A stretch of DNA of 64,000 nt from an uncultured Kordiimonas sp. (GCA_947503575.1 CANNDZ010000001.1:1984001-2048000); one strand, 5' to 3'. Shown: positions 1 through 12,445, counted from the first letter of the stretch. Program-made: numbers and translations. The notes: a model not told the origin generated them from the letters alone.

Positions 1-898
1 ATTATCCGCCGTTTCCACGACCTTGCCACAAACTCTTGCGGGTCTCCGGCCCTGGCTCAACGACATGCTCTCTAACCTTATGCAGAATTATGGAGTTGAT
101 ATCGGGTCAGATGTTGACAGCTTGCTGACCACTTTTTCTGACGATTTGATAGCGCAGGCTAAAGTTGCGCTAACTGGCGCTGTCAAAGGCGGCCTTGCGG
201 TGTTCAACTTGTTGACACTGGTGCTTATTTCGCCGGTTGTGGCGTTCTATTTGCTGAGAGACTGGGACCTTCTGGTCGCAAAAGTCGATAGTTGGTTACC
301 TACCGATGGTGGGGCAATTATTCGCCAGCAAATGAAGAAAATTGATGAAGTGCTGGCGGGGTTTGTTCGTGGGCAACTCCTGGTCAGCACAACGATGGGG
401 GTCCTGTATGGGCTCGGTTGGTCCCTCGCTGGGCTTAATTTTGGTCTGATACTCGGCGTTCTTGCTGGGGTCATGTCATTTGTGCCGTTTGTCGGCGCTT
501 TGTTTGCTGCAATTGTTGCCGTTGCAATGGCCGTTGGCCAGTGGGGTCTCGATCCAATGCAAATAGCAATGGTTGCTGCGGTATTCTTTGTTGTTCAGAC
601 GATTGAGGGCGCGTTTCTTACACCACGATTGGTGGGTGAGAGAGTTGGCTTACATCCAGTATGGGTGCTGTTTGCCGTGTTTGCTGGCGGCGAGGTGATG
701 GGTTTCGTTGGCGTGTTGATCGCTGTTCCTGTTGCGGCAGCGGCAGCGGTTCTTGTTCGTTTCTGGATTGATAATTACCTTCAGCACTATCAAGTTCCCG
801 TACCACAGCCCGACAGTATTTCTGATGACGTCGAAGATGCGGTCGCCGATAATGAGAATAATAATAATTCGGGAGCGGCTGAACGTGGCCAAGATTAG
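1..898 (+). CDS. AI-2E family transporter / PerM-like permease (5' end outside window)
   Basis: Frame is open to the window start; multi-TM protein with the AI-2E transporter-type C-terminal half (PFVGALFAAIVAV, GVLIAVPVAAAAAVLVRFW); located upstream of hda as is usual in alphaproteobacteria. Confidence 0.85.
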   Translation, partial: LSAVSTTLPQTLAGLRPWLNDMLSNLMQNYGVDIGSDVDSLLTTFSDDLIAQAKVALTGAVKGGLAVFNLLTLVLISPVVAFYLLRDWDLLVAKVDSWLPTDGGAIIRQQMKKIDEVLAGFVRGQLLVSTTMGVLYGLGWSLAGLNFGLILGVLAGVMSFVPFVGALFAAIVAVAMAVGQWGLDPMQIAMVAAVFFVVQTIEGAFLTPRLVGERVGLHPVWVLFAVFAGGEVMGFVGVLIAVPVAAAAAVLVRFWIDNYLQHYQVPVPQPDSISDDVEDAVADNENNNNSGAAERGQD

Positions 899-1568
899 CC
901 AAATACCTCTGGAGCTTGGGCATCCTGTTAGCTTTGACCTTGGCGACTATGTCGTATCGTCATCAAATTCAGAAGCCTATAAGTTTGTCGAAGAATGGGT
1001 AAATATGGATGCTCATTTTGGTGCCATTGTTGGGCCATCAGGCTCGGGAAAGTCCCATCTTCTCCGTGGATGGGCCGCTGCCAATAAGGCTGAAGAACTA
1101 TTGCCTGACATGGATTTGTCAGGCTTGAAAAGTGGACGGCTGTATTTCCTGGATGATGTGAACCAGCGTTCGGAAGGGGACAGTCTGACTTATGACGACC
1201 TGTTCCTGTTTCACGCCTTCAATTGGGCTAAGGAAAAGTCCTCAAAAATTCTTGTTTCTGCTATGGTGCCACCAACAAAATGGCCGCGGGCGTTACCAGA
1301 TTTAAAGTCAAGATTAAGCCTTATTCCCGTGGCAACAATCTATCAGCCAGATGATGACTTGTTGAAGTTTGTTTTAATTAAACTTTTTTCTGATAGGCAG
1401 TTACACGTCAATATTGAAGTAATAGATTATATTCTTAAACATATGCCTCGGTCTTTTTCCTCTGCGGTCGAATTGGCAAACTCTATGGATAGACTGGCAT
1501 TGGCGGAACAGCGCAGGATCACTATTCCTTTGGCAAAACGCTGCCTTAAGACCCTGACCATAGTCTGA
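885..1568 (+). CDS. hdaA: HdaA/DnaA-like regulatory inactivator (AAA+)
   Basis: Walker A GPSGSGKSHL, Walker B LYFLDDVN; N-terminal QIPLELG resembles a beta-clamp binding motif; GTG start at 885 gives the natural N-terminus; followed by ppk. Confidence 0.8.
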   Translation: MAKISQIPLELGHPVSFDLGDYVVSSSNSEAYKFVEEWVNMDAHFGAIVGPSGSGKSHLLRGWAAANKAEELLPDMDLSGLKSGRLYFLDDVNQRSEGDSLTYDDLFLFHAFNWAKEKSSKILVSAMVPPTKWPRALPDLKSRLSLIPVATIYQPDDDLLKFVLIKLFSDRQLHVNIEVIDYILKHMPRSFSSAVELANSMDRLALAEQRRITIPLAKRCLKTLTIV

Positions 1569-1714
1569 TGAGTTGTGATATATTTCGTTTTTGAGTATAT
1601 CGCATGTAGCAAAAAGTCGCTTTTATTTAAACGTTTTAGATACGCCAAAGCGTAACAATAGCCTTGTAATTCAAGACATATTTACGTCAAATATGACCTG
1701 AACCGGAGTGTGAT

Positions 1715-3925
1715 ATGCCTGACGGAAGCAAGAGCAACAAAAGCAAGGATGCGCCTGAGATAAGCGACACCCGCAAAGAAATTCGTCATTCGATTGCGAA
1801 CAGGCCTAATACTGATCGTTACCTCAATCGGGAATTAAGCTGGTTACAGTTTAATATGCGCGTTTTGGAGGAGGCCGAAAACAAGAGGCACCCCCTACTG
1901 GAGCGTGTTCGATTTTTGTCGATTTCAGGCAATAATCTGGATGAATTCTACATGGTTCGTGTTGCAGGGTTGCGAGGGCAATGTGACGCCGGGATAGAGG
2001 TATTGTCTGATGATGCCCTGACACCCTTGCAGCAGCTCAAGCAAGTTAATCTTCTTGCTGAAAAGCTCATGGCGAAGCAACAGGAGATATGGGCTACCCT
2101 TACTGCAGAAATGCGCGAAGAGGGTATCGCCGTTGTTAATAGTAAAGAAGTTAGCGGTGGTGATTTTGATTGGATCAAGTCCTACTTTCTAGAAAATGTG
2201 CTGCCGGTGTTGACCCCTATCGCTGTTGATCCTGCTCACCCTTTTCCTTTTATTCCCAATCTTGGCTTCACCATGGCCCTTTCTTTAAAGCGCGAGAGTG
2301 ATGGAGAAGCTATGGTGGCGCTGTTGCCGGTACCAAGCCACCTCAAGCGCTTTATTCGCCTGCCCGATAGTGAAGGCATTCGTTTTATTTCGCTCGAGCG
2401 AGTGATTGGAATGTTTCTTGATATCTTGTTCCCAGGCTACAAAATCAAGGGTAGCGGTGTTTTCCGCACCATACGGGATAGCGACATCGAAATTGAGGAA
2501 GAAGCGGAAGATCTGGTGCGCGTCTTTGAAAGCGCGCTAAAGCGGCGCAAAAGAGGCAGGGTGATCCGCTTAAAAGTAGAGGCTGCGATGCCTAAAAGTC
2601 TCCGCAAAAACATAGTTGCTCGTTTGGGGGCAGATGATGACGCGGTCTTGATCCTTGATGGCATTCTGGGAGTGAACGAAACGAATCAACTGATCGTTGA
2701 TGATCGACCAGACCTTGTTTTTAGCCCCTATAATCCAAGATATCCCGAGCGTGTAAAAGACTTCAGCGGTGATATCTTTAAGGCAATTGGGGCAAAAGAT
2801 TTTGTTGTTCACCACCCCTACGAGTCCTTTGAAGTAGTGCATCTGTTTTTGCGCCAAGCTGCCCGGGACCCCAATGTTGTGGCGATTAAACAGACTCTGT
2901 ACCGCGCTGGGTCGCAATCTTTGATAATCGGGGCTTTGATAGAAGCGGCAGAAGCTGGCAAGTCTGTCACAGCGGTTGTTGAGCTGAAAGCACGATTTGA
3001 CGAAGAACAAAATATTAAATGGGCGCGTGACCTGGAGCGGGCGGGCGTACATGTGGTCTTCGGCTCCATTGAACTGAAAACCCATGGCAAAGTGTCTATG
3101 GTGGTGCGCCGTGAAAAGGGCAAGCTAACCAGTTATATGCACTTTGGAACGGGAAACTATCATCCGATTACAGCCCGTATATACACAGACCTGTCATTTT
3201 TTACGGCCGACCAGGCTCTGGCGCGCGACGCCAACAAGATGTTTAATTATCTGACAGGCTACGTAGAACCGGTTGGGCTTGAGAAACTGGTGCTGTCCCC
3301 CTTCAACTTGCGCGCTCACTTGATGGAATTGATCGAAAAAGAAATAGAGTTTGCGCAGGAGGGTAAGCCCGCCGCCATATGGGTTAAGTTGAACTCGCTT
3401 CTTGACAGCAAGATCATCGATAAACTGTATGAAGCGTCTCAAAACGGTGTGCAGATAGACCTGATTATCCGTGGCATTTGCACGCTGCGCCCCGGCATCA
3501 CGGGATTGAGCGAAAATATTCGTGTTCGCTCCATTGTAGGACGCTTTCTTGAACATGCCCGTATTTGCTGTTTTGGTAACGGACACGGTTTACCCTCGCG
3601 TCAGGCGAAAGTGTTTATTTCTTCAGCCGACTGGATGCCCCGTAATTTTGATCGGCGGGTAGAAACGCTGGTCCCCATCGAAAACCCGACTGTGCATGAC
3701 CAGATAATGGGGCAGGTAATGGCTGCCAACCTGAAAGACACAGAGCAAACCTGGACAATGCAGTCTGATGGTTCGTTCGAGAAAATCACCAGAGCTGAAA
3801 CCGATGATGCCTTCATCGCGCATCACTATTTCATGAACAACTCTTCGCTTTCTGGGCGTGGCACCGCTCTGGGAGACAGCGCGCCGGTTGTTCCGCTGAT
3901 GGATTACGGGCAGGGTACCGACTAG
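1715..3925 (+). CDS. ppk1: polyphosphate kinase 1
   Basis: 736 aa; [18 protein letters not shown]-terminus and catalytic His region [23 protein letters not shown]. Confidence 0.97.
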   Translation: MPDGSKSNKSKDAPEISDTRKEIRHSIANRPNTDRYLNRELSWLQFNMRVLEEAENKRHPLLERVRFLSISGNNLDEFYMVRVAGLRGQCDAGIEVLSDDALTPLQQLKQVNLLAEKLMAKQQEIWATLTAEMREEGIAVVNSKEVSGGDFDWIKSYFLENVLPVLTPIAVDPAHPFPFIPNLGFTMALSLKRESDGEAMVALLPVPSHLKRFIRLPDSEGIRFISLERVIGMFLDILFPGYKIKGSGVFRTIRDSDIEIEEEAEDLVRVFESALKRRKRGRVIRLKVEAAMPKSLRKNIVARLGADDDAVLILDGILGVNETNQLIVDDRPDLVFSPYNPRYPERVKDFSGDIFKAIGAKDFVVHHPYESFEVVHLFLRQAARDPNVVAIKQTLYRAGSQSLIIGALIEAAEAGKSVTAVVELKARFDEEQNIKWARDLERAGVHVVFGSIELKTHGKVSMVVRREKGKLTSYMHFGTGNYHPITARIYTDLSFFTADQALARDANKMFNYLTGYVEPVGLEKLVLSPFNLRAHLMELIEKEIEFAQEGKPAAIWVKLNSLLDSKIIDKLYEASQNGVQIDLIIRGICTLRPGITGLSENIRVRSIVGRFLEHARICCFGNGHGLPSRQAKVFISSADWMPRNFDRRVETLVPIENPTVHDQIMGQVMAANLKDTEQTWTMQSDGSFEKITRAETDDAFIAHHYFMNNSSLSGRGTALGDSAPVVPLMDYGQGTD

Positions 3926-5452
3926 ATGCCATTTGACCGTCAGTCCGAGCAAAAAGGGTATCTTGCGGTTATAGATATCGGGTCCAATTCTGTTCGCCTT
4001 GTTGTTTTTTCTGGCCGTACACGGGTTCCATCACCAGTTTTTAATGAAAAACTGATGTGCGGGCTCGGTGCCGATGTAGGACGCACGGGTAAAATGGGTG
4101 CTGATGCCATCGAAATGGCATTATCGACACTTCGCCGCTTCAAATCCCTGTGTGAGCAAATGCAGGTTCGCGAAATCAGGATAGTAGCGACGGCTGCAGT
4201 GCGGGACGCTAAAAACGGCGACAAATTTGTTAGCCGCGTCAAGCAAGAAACCGGGTTTGACATACAGGTTATCGACGGCGAAGAAGAAGGGCGCTTGTCA
4301 GCGCTTGGGGTTTTGTCCGGACAACCCGATGCAAGGGGCCTTGTTGGTGACCTTGGGGGTGGTTCACTTGAGCTTGCCCGTGTCTGTGATGGGCAGGTCA
4401 CCAATACGCTCAGCCTTCCGCTTGGTCCGCTTCGTCTGATCAGCAAGTTCGGCGATAAACACAGGCACATACGTCGTTATTTGCAGGATCAGTTCCGGTC
4501 GATTGATTGGCTTTCTAAAACGAATGGTGAAAACCTCTATATGGTGGGGGGATCCTGGCGCAATATCGCAAAACTAATGATGCGTGAAAAATCTAATCCT
4601 CTGCCGATTTTGCATGGGTATGCGTGTCGACGGGGTGAATTGGTAAACTACTGCAAACGATTGAGCCACCTGGACCCCAGTAATATCCCTTTTGGCGGAA
4701 GTCTGCCCCAAAAACGATTACAAGTAATGCCGGTGGCGGCTATTATTTTGCAGGAACTGCTGTCTGTTATTCAGGCAAAAAACGGGGTGTTGTCCAGCTA
4801 TGGGCTGCGCGAAGGATTGATTTTTGACACGTTGGCAGCTGATGAGCGGCGCGAAGACCCATTTTTGTATAGCTGCCGCGTCCTGGCGGATGAACGATGC
4901 CGTTTTGCTGAACATGCCGATGTTATTTACCACTGGACACGACCGCTTTTTAAGCCATCCGCTCAAAGGTCACCCAAGCGACAGCAAATGCATATGGCAA
5001 TATGCCTGCTGGGGGACATTGCCTGGCGCGGTCATCCTGATTTTCGGGCAGAAAAAGCTGTAGAATCTATTTTACATGGCAACTTTGTGGGTATCACGCA
5101 TACCGAACGCGCCTATATCGCGGTGGCGCTAAATCAAGCTTATGGTGCGCCAATTGATGCTCCGCATATCGCTCATATCCTGACTTTTTTGAAGATCAAT
5201 GACATTATCGAGGCACGCATGATGGGAGCGGCCCTGCGGCTTGCGCAAAGGCTGTCTGGTGGCACGGTTAGCGGGCTAATGGTATCGCGCCTGAGGGTGA
5301 CCAAAACCAAGCTGTGGTTGGGTGTACCATCCAGTTACCGGGATATCGCGAACGAGGTGGTGGACAAGCGTCTTGCACAGTTGGCGCAACTGATGGGCCG
5401 CACATCATCCATAGAGTTTCCATCGGATCTTGATGAAACATCAGTTGGATGA
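3926..5452 (+). CDS. ppx: Ppx/GppA family exopolyphosphatase
   Basis: IDIGSNSVRLVVF and GDLGGGSLELA motifs; directly follows ppk. Confidence 0.93.
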   Translation: MPFDRQSEQKGYLAVIDIGSNSVRLVVFSGRTRVPSPVFNEKLMCGLGADVGRTGKMGADAIEMALSTLRRFKSLCEQMQVREIRIVATAAVRDAKNGDKFVSRVKQETGFDIQVIDGEEEGRLSALGVLSGQPDARGLVGDLGGGSLELARVCDGQVTNTLSLPLGPLRLISKFGDKHRHIRRYLQDQFRSIDWLSKTNGENLYMVGGSWRNIAKLMMREKSNPLPILHGYACRRGELVNYCKRLSHLDPSNIPFGGSLPQKRLQVMPVAAIILQELLSVIQAKNGVLSSYGLREGLIFDTLAADERREDPFLYSCRVLADERCRFAEHADVIYHWTRPLFKPSAQRSPKRQQMHMAICLLGDIAWRGHPDFRAEKAVESILHGNFVGITHTERAYIAVALNQAYGAPIDAPHIAHILTFLKINDIIEARMMGAALRLAQRLSGGTVSGLMVSRLRVTKTKLWLGVPSSYRDIANEVVDKRLAQLAQLMGRTSSIEFPSDLDETSVG

Positions 5453-5475
5453 TCGCGAACGATCTGAAGCGCTAA

Positions 5476-6633
5476 CTATTCTTCCTCAAGCTCTACAACT
5501 TCGATGCTGCCACGGTTTGCCGTCAATGCAAGGTTGCCATGCATAAGTTTGTATGCGTCCTTACCAAAAATATCGTTGCGCCAGCCATGGAAGGCGCGCA
5601 AGTCAGTTTTGTTTGGCTCTGCGGCCCATGCTTCCAGTTCCTGCGCACTCGCGACCATACGCGTGGCAACCTTTGCTTGCTCACATTTGATTTTTAGCAA
5701 GACCTTCAACAAATCTGCCATTGGCGGTGTTGCAGGTCTTGGTTTGGCCTTGGCAAGTTTTGGCAAGTCACTTTCAGGTAACTTCAAGCCTTTGTGCAAA
5801 GCATCCATAAGGCTCTTGCCCGCCCGAGAGCGACTGAACCCATTGGGTACGCCGCGAATGCGGTCCAACTGCTTGGTATCCTTCGGCGGGTGTGCCGCAA
5901 TCTCGAACAGAGTTTCATCTTTCGCGACACGGTTGCGAGGTATATCTCTGTTTTGAGCTTCGATTTCTCGCCATTCAGCCAAACACTTCAAAATACCCAG
6001 AAAGCGTGGCTTGTTTGTCCTAACCTTTAGCCTCAACCAAGCATTTTCAGGCACAACGGTATAAAGCGCTGTGTCTTTCAGCGGTGCCAGTTCTTCCTCG
6101 ACCCAGCTTTCGCGTCCGGTTTTTTCCAACTCGTGCTTTAGTTTTCGGTAAATGGTCCGCAAAAATGTGACGTCACCAAGCGCATAGGAAAGCTGAGCAT
6201 CAGAAAGCGGACGATTTGACCAGTCAGTATAACGAGCGGACTTGTCCAACTGGCCACCAGCCAGTTTGTTTACAAGCGTTTCGTAACCGACCGAGTCGCC
6301 AAAACCGCATACCATTGCTGCTACCTGGGTATCGAAAATGGGCGTCGGCAACGTGCCAACCATATTAACAAATATTTCCAGATCCTGCCGACACGCATGC
6401 AGCACCTTCATGACCTTCTCGTTTGCCATCAGGTCAAAGAAAGGGCTGAGATCAATGCCTTCGGCCAGTGGGTCAATAGCTGCTGCGCCATCGTCATCCG
6501 CGATCTGGATCAGACAAAGCTTTGAGTAATAGCTGTTGTCGCGGAGAAACTCTGTGTCGACTGTGACAAATTCGGCGGATTTAAGTCGGTCACATAATGC
6601 GACCAGGTCTTGCGTGGTTGTGATAGGCTTCAT
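5476..6633 (-). CDS. rnd: ribonuclease D
   Basis: DEDD exonuclease motifs (VDTEFLRD, HACRQDLEIF) and HRDC-like C-terminus. Confidence 0.95.
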   Translation of the reverse strand: MKPITTTQDLVALCDRLKSAEFVTVDTEFLRDNSYYSKLCLIQIADDDGAAAIDPLAEGIDLSPFFDLMANEKVMKVLHACRQDLEIFVNMVGTLPTPIFDTQVAAMVCGFGDSVGYETLVNKLAGGQLDKSARYTDWSNRPLSDAQLSYALGDVTFLRTIYRKLKHELEKTGRESWVEEELAPLKDTALYTVVPENAWLRLKVRTNKPRFLGILKCLAEWREIEAQNRDIPRNRVAKDETLFEIAAHPPKDTKQLDRIRGVPNGFSRSRAGKSLMDALHKGLKLPESDLPKLAKAKPRPATPPMADLLKVLLKIKCEQAKVATRMVASAQELEAWAAEPNKTDLRAFHGWRNDIFGKDAYKLMHGNLALTANRGSIEVVELEEE

Positions 6634-6806
6634 GCCGTCTTCCGTTATTGTGTTTGGCGCTTCTGATACACGGTTAGGGGCGCGACGTCACGCATTCTGT
6701 TCAGAAGGGCGTGTGCGGTCTTGACAAGCGACGGTTTTCATGCGCTTTTCCGGCCAAAATTTGTGAGTATTTCACACCTCAATATCGTCAAGAAACGTAG
6801 GGCATC

Positions 6807-8597
6807 ATGCATCAGTATCGGTCACACACTTGTTCAGGTCTGCGCGGCGCAGACGTCGGCGAAACTGTTCGCCTTTCTGGTTGGGTACATAGAAAACGCG
6901 ACCATGGCGGTCTATTGTTTATTGACCTGCGGGACAATTTTGGCGTGACTCAACTTGTTTTTGACGTCGATAGCGCATGTTTCACAGAAGCAGAAAATGT
7001 CCGCGCCGAGAGCGTGATACGCATTGATGGTCGTGTAAAAGCCCGCAGCGAAGAAACCGTTAACCGTGATTTGGCCACAGGCGAAGTCGAAGTCTATGTT
7101 GACGATATGGAAGTCCTGTCTGCGGCTGGCGAACTGCCATTGCCCGTTTTCGGCGATACAGAGTACCCCGAAGACATCCGCCTGACATATCGCTTCCTTG
7201 ATTTGCGTAGGGAACGCATTCACAACAATATTCTATTGCGCTCAAAAGTAATTTCTGAGTTGCGAGCGGAAATGACAGCTCAGGGCTTCAACGAATTTCA
7301 AACACCGATCCTGACGGCTTCAAGCCCCGAGGGCGCGCGGGACTTTTTGGTGCCAGCGCGTCAACATCCTGGCAAATTTTATGCGCTGCCGCAGGCGCCC
7401 CAGCAGTTCAAACAGCTGATTATGGTGTCGGGTTTTGATCGTTATTTCCAGATTGCACCGTGTTTCCGCGATGAGGATGCGCGCGCAGATCGCAGCCCAG
7501 GCGAGTTTTATCAGCTTGATGTGGAAATGAGCTTCGTTACGCAAGAAGACGTTTTTGCAGCGATCGAGCCTGTATTGGTACATGTTTTCAAGAAGTTCTC
7601 TGATAAAAAGGTAACAGAAGCGCCGTTCCCCCGTATTCCCTTCAAAGAGTCGATGTTGAAATACGGTAATGATAAACCAGACCTAAGAAACCCAATCGAA
7701 ATTAAAGATGTTACGGAACATTTTCGTGGCTCGGGTTTTGGCATTTTTGCCAGCATGGTTGAAAATGGTTCTGTGGTACGGGCGATCCCGGCACCTGGCG
7801 CTGGGCTAAAATCACGCCGTTTCTTTGACGGCACAAATGACTGGGCCAAAAGAGAAGGCTTCGCGGGCCTTGGCTACATTAACATCAAAGAAGGTGTGCC
7901 TGGAGGGCCCATTGCCAAAAACCTGGGTGAAGACGCGACCAAAGCTCTGCTTGATGATTTGGGGCTCGGTGACAACGACGGTGTTTTCTTTGCCTGTGAC
8001 AAAGAAGCCGGTGCAGCAAAGCTGGCTGGTGTGGCGCGCACTAAAGTCGGTGAGGACCTTGAACTAATTTCCGGAGATGAGTTCAAGTTCTGCTGGATCG
8101 TTGACTATCCAATGTTCGAGTATGACGAGGACGAAAAGCGTGTAGATTTCTCTCACAACCCATTTTCAATGCCGCAGGGCGGTATGGAAGCGTTGGAGAC
8201 AATGGACCCGCTGGATGTGCTGGCCTACCAATATGATATTGTTTGCAACGGTATTGAGCTGTCTTCTGGTGCAATCCGGAACCACCGCCCTGACATTATG
8301 ATCAAGGCGTTTGGTATTGCCGGGTATGATGAAGCGACTGTAGAGGCAGAGTTTGGTGGCATGTTGAACGCCTTTAAATACGGCGCACCCCCGCACGGCG
8401 GGCTTGCACCCGGCGTGGACCGGATGGTGATGTTGCTGGCTGACGAGCCGAACATTCGCGAAGTCATTCTGTTCCCCATGAACCAGAAGGCCGAAGACCT
8501 GATGATGGGTGCGCCGAGTGAGGTTCAGCCAAAGCAACTCAGGGAACTGCACATCCGTACAGTGGAACCACCGAAAAAAGACGACGGTGAAGCCTAA
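6807..8597 (+). CDS. aspS: aspartyl-tRNA synthetase
   Basis: 596 aa class II aa[40 protein letters not shown]. Confidence 0.98.
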   Translation: MHQYRSHTCSGLRGADVGETVRLSGWVHRKRDHGGLLFIDLRDNFGVTQLVFDVDSACFTEAENVRAESVIRIDGRVKARSEETVNRDLATGEVEVYVDDMEVLSAAGELPLPVFGDTEYPEDIRLTYRFLDLRRERIHNNILLRSKVISELRAEMTAQGFNEFQTPILTASSPEGARDFLVPARQHPGKFYALPQAPQQFKQLIMVSGFDRYFQIAPCFRDEDARADRSPGEFYQLDVEMSFVTQEDVFAAIEPVLVHVFKKFSDKKVTEAPFPRIPFKESMLKYGNDKPDLRNPIEIKDVTEHFRGSGFGIFASMVENGSVVRAIPAPGAGLKSRRFFDGTNDWAKREGFAGLGYINIKEGVPGGPIAKNLGEDATKALLDDLGLGDNDGVFFACDKEAGAAKLAGVARTKVGEDLELISGDEFKFCWIVDYPMFEYDEDEKRVDFSHNPFSMPQGGMEALETMDPLDVLAYQYDIVCNGIELSSGAIRNHRPDIMIKAFGIAGYDEATVEAEFGGMLNAFKYGAPPHGGLAPGVDRMVMLLADEPNIREVILFPMNQKAEDLMMGAPSEVQPKQLRELHIRTVEPPKKDDGEA

Positions 8598-8601
8598 AAG
8601 A

Positions 8602-8626
8602 ATGGAGCCGCTTGGCTCCATTTTGC
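8602..8626 (+). terminator. Rho-independent terminator after aspS
   Basis: ATGGAGCC-GCTT-GGCTCCAT followed by TTTGCTTT. Confidence 0.75.
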
Positions 8627-8662
8627 TTTCAGACCCAAACTTAAATTCGAGGAAACTCGCTT

Positions 8663-10210
8663 ATGAGTGACAACATTCTTATCATCGATTTTGGCTCTCA
8701 AGTGACGCAACTGATAGCCCGCCGCGTCCGCGAAGCGGGTGTTTATTGCGAAATCGTTCCGTTCAATGCAGTTGATGACGTGTTGGACAGTTTCGGGGCA
8801 GCCGGCGTTATCCTATCCGGTGGTCCTGCAAGCGTAACCCACTCTGACACTCCGCGTGCGCCAGATCGGGTTTATGACATGGGAATACCGGTTTTGGGTA
8901 TCTGCTATGGCCAGCAGACCATGGTGCAACAACTGGGTGGCAATGTCACAACATCTGACCATCAAGAATTCGGACGCGCTTTTATTGATGTCAAACAGGA
9001 TTGCGGTTTGTTTGACGGTGTATGGGCTACGGGTGACCGGGAACAGGTTTGGATGAGCCACGGTGACCATGTGGACGCCTTACCAGAAGAGTTTTCTGTG
9101 GTGGCGACCAGCGAGGGTGCCCCATTTGCAGCAATAGCTAATGATCAAAAGCACTTTTACGGCGTACAGTTCCATCCAGAAGTTGTTCACACGCCTCACG
9201 GTGTTCAGTTGCTGGAAAATTTTGTCCTGAAGATATGCGGTTGCAAGGGCGACTGGACGATGGCGAGTTTCCGTGAAACCAAGATTCGCGAAATCCGTGA
9301 GCAGGTAGGTCAAGGCAGGGTGATATGCGGCCTGTCTGGTGGCGTAGACAGTTCAGTGGTTGCGGTGTTGTTGCATGAAGCGATTGGTGACCAATTGACA
9401 TGCGTTTTCGTTGACCATGGACTAATGCGTATGAATGAGGCGGAACAGGTGGTCACCCTGTTCAAAGAGCATTACCACATCAATCTGGTGCACCGGGACG
9501 CAAGTGACCTGTTCCTGGGCGAATTGGCGGGCGTAACTGACCCCGAGGTAAAACGCAAAACCATCGGCAAATTGTTCATCGATGTATTTGAAGAAGAAGC
9601 CAAAAATGTTGGTGGTGCAGACTTTTTGGCGCAGGGCACGCTATATCCCGACGTTATTGAAAGCGTATCTTTCATCGGCGGGCCGTCTGTTACCATCAAA
9701 TCCCATCACAATGTTGGTGGTTTGCCTGCGCGCATGAATATGCAGCTTGTGGAACCGCTTCGGGAGCTTTTTAAAGACGAAGTGCGTGACTTGGGCCGTG
9801 AACTGGGCCTGCCGGACGAATTTGTGGGACGTCATCCGTTTCCGGGTCCTGGTCTTGCCATTCGTATCCCCGGCGAAATTACCCGTGAAAAATGCGACAT
9901 TCTGCGAAAAGCAGATGCCATTTATCTGGAAGAAATCCGCAGCGCTGGCTTGTATGACAGTATCTGGCAGGCCTTTGCCGTTTTATTGCCCGTGAAAACC
10001 GTTGGCGTTATGGGGGACGCGCGCACCTATGATCATGTGTGTGCAATCAGGGCGGTTAACTCAACTGATGGCATGACCGCAGACTATTATCCGTTTCCGC
10101 ATGAATTCTTGGGCCGCGTCGCCACCCGAATCATCAATGAAGTGCGCGGCATCAACAGGGTTGTTTATGATGTGACGTCCAAACCGCCCGGAACAATCGA
10201 GTGGGAATAG
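8663..10210 (+). CDS. guaA: GMP synthase (glutamine-hydrolysing)
   Basis: GATase Cys motif GICYGQQ, PP-loop [11 protein letters not shown]-terminal KPPGTIEWE. Confidence 0.98.
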   Translation: MSDNILIIDFGSQVTQLIARRVREAGVYCEIVPFNAVDDVLDSFGAAGVILSGGPASVTHSDTPRAPDRVYDMGIPVLGICYGQQTMVQQLGGNVTTSDHQEFGRAFIDVKQDCGLFDGVWATGDREQVWMSHGDHVDALPEEFSVVATSEGAPFAAIANDQKHFYGVQFHPEVVHTPHGVQLLENFVLKICGCKGDWTMASFRETKIREIREQVGQGRVICGLSGGVDSSVVAVLLHEAIGDQLTCVFVDHGLMRMNEAEQVVTLFKEHYHINLVHRDASDLFLGELAGVTDPEVKRKTIGKLFIDVFEEEAKNVGGADFLAQGTLYPDVIESVSFIGGPSVTIKSHHNVGGLPARMNMQLVEPLRELFKDEVRDLGRELGLPDEFVGRHPFPGPGLAIRIPGEITREKCDILRKADAIYLEEIRSAGLYDSIWQAFAVLLPVKTVGVMGDARTYDHVCAIRAVNSTDGMTADYYPFPHEFLGRVATRIINEVRGINRVVYDVTSKPPGTIEWE

Positions 10211-10245
10211 GGCTCCGTCAGGTTTCCGTGTGAGGTAACAGCATC

Positions 10246-10536
10246 ATGATTATTCGCCTGTTTCGCGTCCGCATATTTGACAATATGGCAGATGAATTTG
10301 AGGAGAAGTTTGCCACGGTGTCTGTGGGCGCCGTCGAAAAGGCTTCAGGCCTTCAGTCCGTTGCAATATATCGTCCAACCAAATGGAACCAAGGCGAATA
10401 TGCCATGATATCTGTATGGGATAGTGAAGCTGACCTTGAACGGTTTGCAGGGGAGAATTGGAACAAAGCATTCATTCCGGAAGGGATGGACCGGTATATT
10501 GATGAATGCTGGATCGACCATTTCCAGGAATGGTAA
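10246..10536 (+). CDS. small protein resembling the antibiotic biosynthesis monooxygenase (ABM) fold
   Basis: 96 aa ferredoxin-like pattern (AIYRPTKWNQGEYAMISVWDSEADLERFAG). Confidence 0.6.
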   Translation: MIIRLFRVRIFDNMADEFEEKFATVSVGAVEKASGLQSVAIYRPTKWNQGEYAMISVWDSEADLERFAGENWNKAFIPEGMDRYIDECWIDHFQEW

Positions 10537-10569
10537 ATGATAGAAATCTGAGTTGACTATGAGGTATAG

Positions 10570-10612
10570 GCTGGCCCGACTGTAAATATCCGTTCAGGCC
10601 AGCATTTGTTTG
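10570..10612. terminator. terminator-like hairpin between convergent genes
   Basis: GCTGGCC...GGCCAGC followed by ATTTGTTT. Confidence 0.55.
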
Positions 10613-10615
10613 CCC

Positions 10616-11131
10616 TTAGGCGGGTTGTTTGCGAAGCCACAGAATCTGAAGCAGCAAGCCGACCACATACGTAATCAAAAACGCCAGATAGAACCCACGC
10701 AGCAGCGGGTCTTCAATGTTCGTAACAATTGGGTCATCGGTTGGTAGGCGCATCAGCCCATCGGTGATGGCCGGTATCATGTGAAACAGGAATGTTGCCG
10801 AATAAGCAATTGTTTGCAGATATTTGCCCAGGCCGCCGAATATATTGGTGGCTTCCGCGATACGACCGCCGATAAGCGCAACAAGCGTTAAAATAGCCAA
10901 ATGGTGCGCAGGGTTCATGCTGCCCAGAATATCGTCTGGGTTGAAGCCGTCACCCTGATGATAAATGCCCAATGCTGAAACCGCAGCAACCAGCGTACAG
11001 CCAAGGTATATTTTGCTCGAAAAATCCTGAAAACGAATGATTTTAAATTTGATCAGCGAATATACGCCCGAGAGGATCGCAATAATCCCCATAATGGTGT
11101 GAAACCATCCAAATAATGTAATTTCTGGCAT
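10616..11131 (-). CDS. hypothetical multi-TM membrane protein
   Basis: 171 aa, several hydrophobic segments; no family confidently recognised. Confidence 0.7.
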   Translation of the reverse strand: MPEITLFGWFHTIMGIIAILSGVYSLIKFKIIRFQDFSSKIYLGCTLVAAVSALGIYHQGDGFNPDDILGSMNPAHHLAILTLVALIGGRIAEATNIFGGLGKYLQTIAYSATFLFHMIPAITDGLMRLPTDDPIVTNIEDPLLRGFYLAFLITYVVGLLLQILWLRKQPA

Positions 11132-11221
11132 CTTTTACCCCTTTTTAAACGCCGTCCCAGCGTTACAGTAGCGTTATATGGTTCAAGAAGACAGCGGGGC
11201 CAGTTTTCAATTTTCCAGTTT

Positions 11222-12283
11222 TCACTCTCGGTTGCGGATTTTAGTTCGAACTGCTTTCAGGGGCTCTTCAATCAGCCTGTTGATCAGCAAGGCAATCAGT
11301 ATCGAAGACCCGTACACAGCAACAACGGCAAACCAGCCATTCTTGACGATGCCGAGACCAAGAGCGCTGAGCAGGATAGCAACCTGCCAATGCACCAGAA
11401 ACAAAGGATAAGACAAATCTGCGAAAAATCGAGTGGGTAAATTGACTTCTCGGTCGCCTGCGTGCAGCAAGAAAACGGCGACGGCTAGACATTCAGCGTA
11501 ATGCACAAGCATAATTGGTGTGTCACCGGCGATAATGTACCGCCAGGGAATGAGCGGAAGCACAAGCGCCACCGCGAAACTCGTTGTTCCGATAAATGAA
11601 CTTTTGCCTTCAGCTTTTTGCCTAGACCAATAGTAAGCCCAACTGCCTAAAGCAAAACATATAGAGACGCCGAAAACGTTGCTGTAGAAAAGCTTTTCTG
11701 TGTTCAGCCATTCAGTTGGCAGTAGGTCCGGCACCCCCAGCAACACCATAGTGATAGCAAGGACAAGCGCGATAGAGATGCCCACCCAGCGTTTCACACC
11801 CAACGCAGACCGCGCACCCACAAAAAACAGGAAAATATAGAAATATATCTCTATGGCAGTTGTCCAGCTTGGTGGTGAGAAACGGATCGGACTGGATATC
11901 GGTAGGCCAAAATGAAGCCCTGCAATGGTCAGGTTCGGTATCATCCACAACCATTCCAGCGCTGAGCCTGTGCCATCCTGGTTGGGTAGATGTATTGCAG
12001 GATTCCAGTAGTTTGCCTCGTTGGCTGCAAAAATCGCCATCAGCAGCCCCAGTGCGGCCGCCGCGAAATACGGCGGGTATAGCCGCCAAAACCTGTTAAT
12101 GAAGAAATCCCGGGCAGGGTGTTGTTTTTGATAATAAACTTCGTTTAGTACCCGGGTGATAAGATAGCCGGAAAGCGTATAAAACCCGAAAACAGCAAAT
12201 GGCCCCGCGTTGGGAAAATAATAATTCCCGATGTGGAAGAAAACAACGTATGAGGCCAAGGCGAAACGAAGTATATTTTGCAT
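11222..12283 (-). CDS. acyltransferase 3 family (OafA/YrhL-like) membrane protein
   Basis: Multi-TM with RFWRLYPPYF and C-terminal SYPLFLVHWQV motifs. Confidence 0.88.
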   Translation of the reverse strand: MQNILRFALASYVVFFHIGNYYFPNAGPFAVFGFYTLSGYLITRVLNEVYYQKQHPARDFFINRFWRLYPPYFAAAALGLLMAIFAANEANYWNPAIHLPNQDGTGSALEWLWMIPNLTIAGLHFGLPISSPIRFSPPSWTTAIEIYFYIFLFFVGARSALGVKRWVGISIALVLAITMVLLGVPDLLPTEWLNTEKLFYSNVFGVSICFALGSWAYYWSRQKAEGKSSFIGTTSFAVALVLPLIPWRYIIAGDTPIMLVHYAECLAVAVFLLHAGDREVNLPTRFFADLSYPLFLVHWQVAILLSALGLGIVKNGWFAVVAVYGSSILIALLINRLIEEPLKAVRTKIRNRE

Positions 12284-12445
12284 CTGAGCAACTTTTGACT
12301 ATTGCGATAGAACTCGCCCCGTTACCTCCAGTAGGCAACGCCAGCACCGAATGCAAATGGAAAACTGTTAACGATCACAGGAAAGCGAGTTGTAATCCGG
12401 CCTAAACTGTCAGATACAGGCGCAATAGCTTCAAGGAGACGGCAT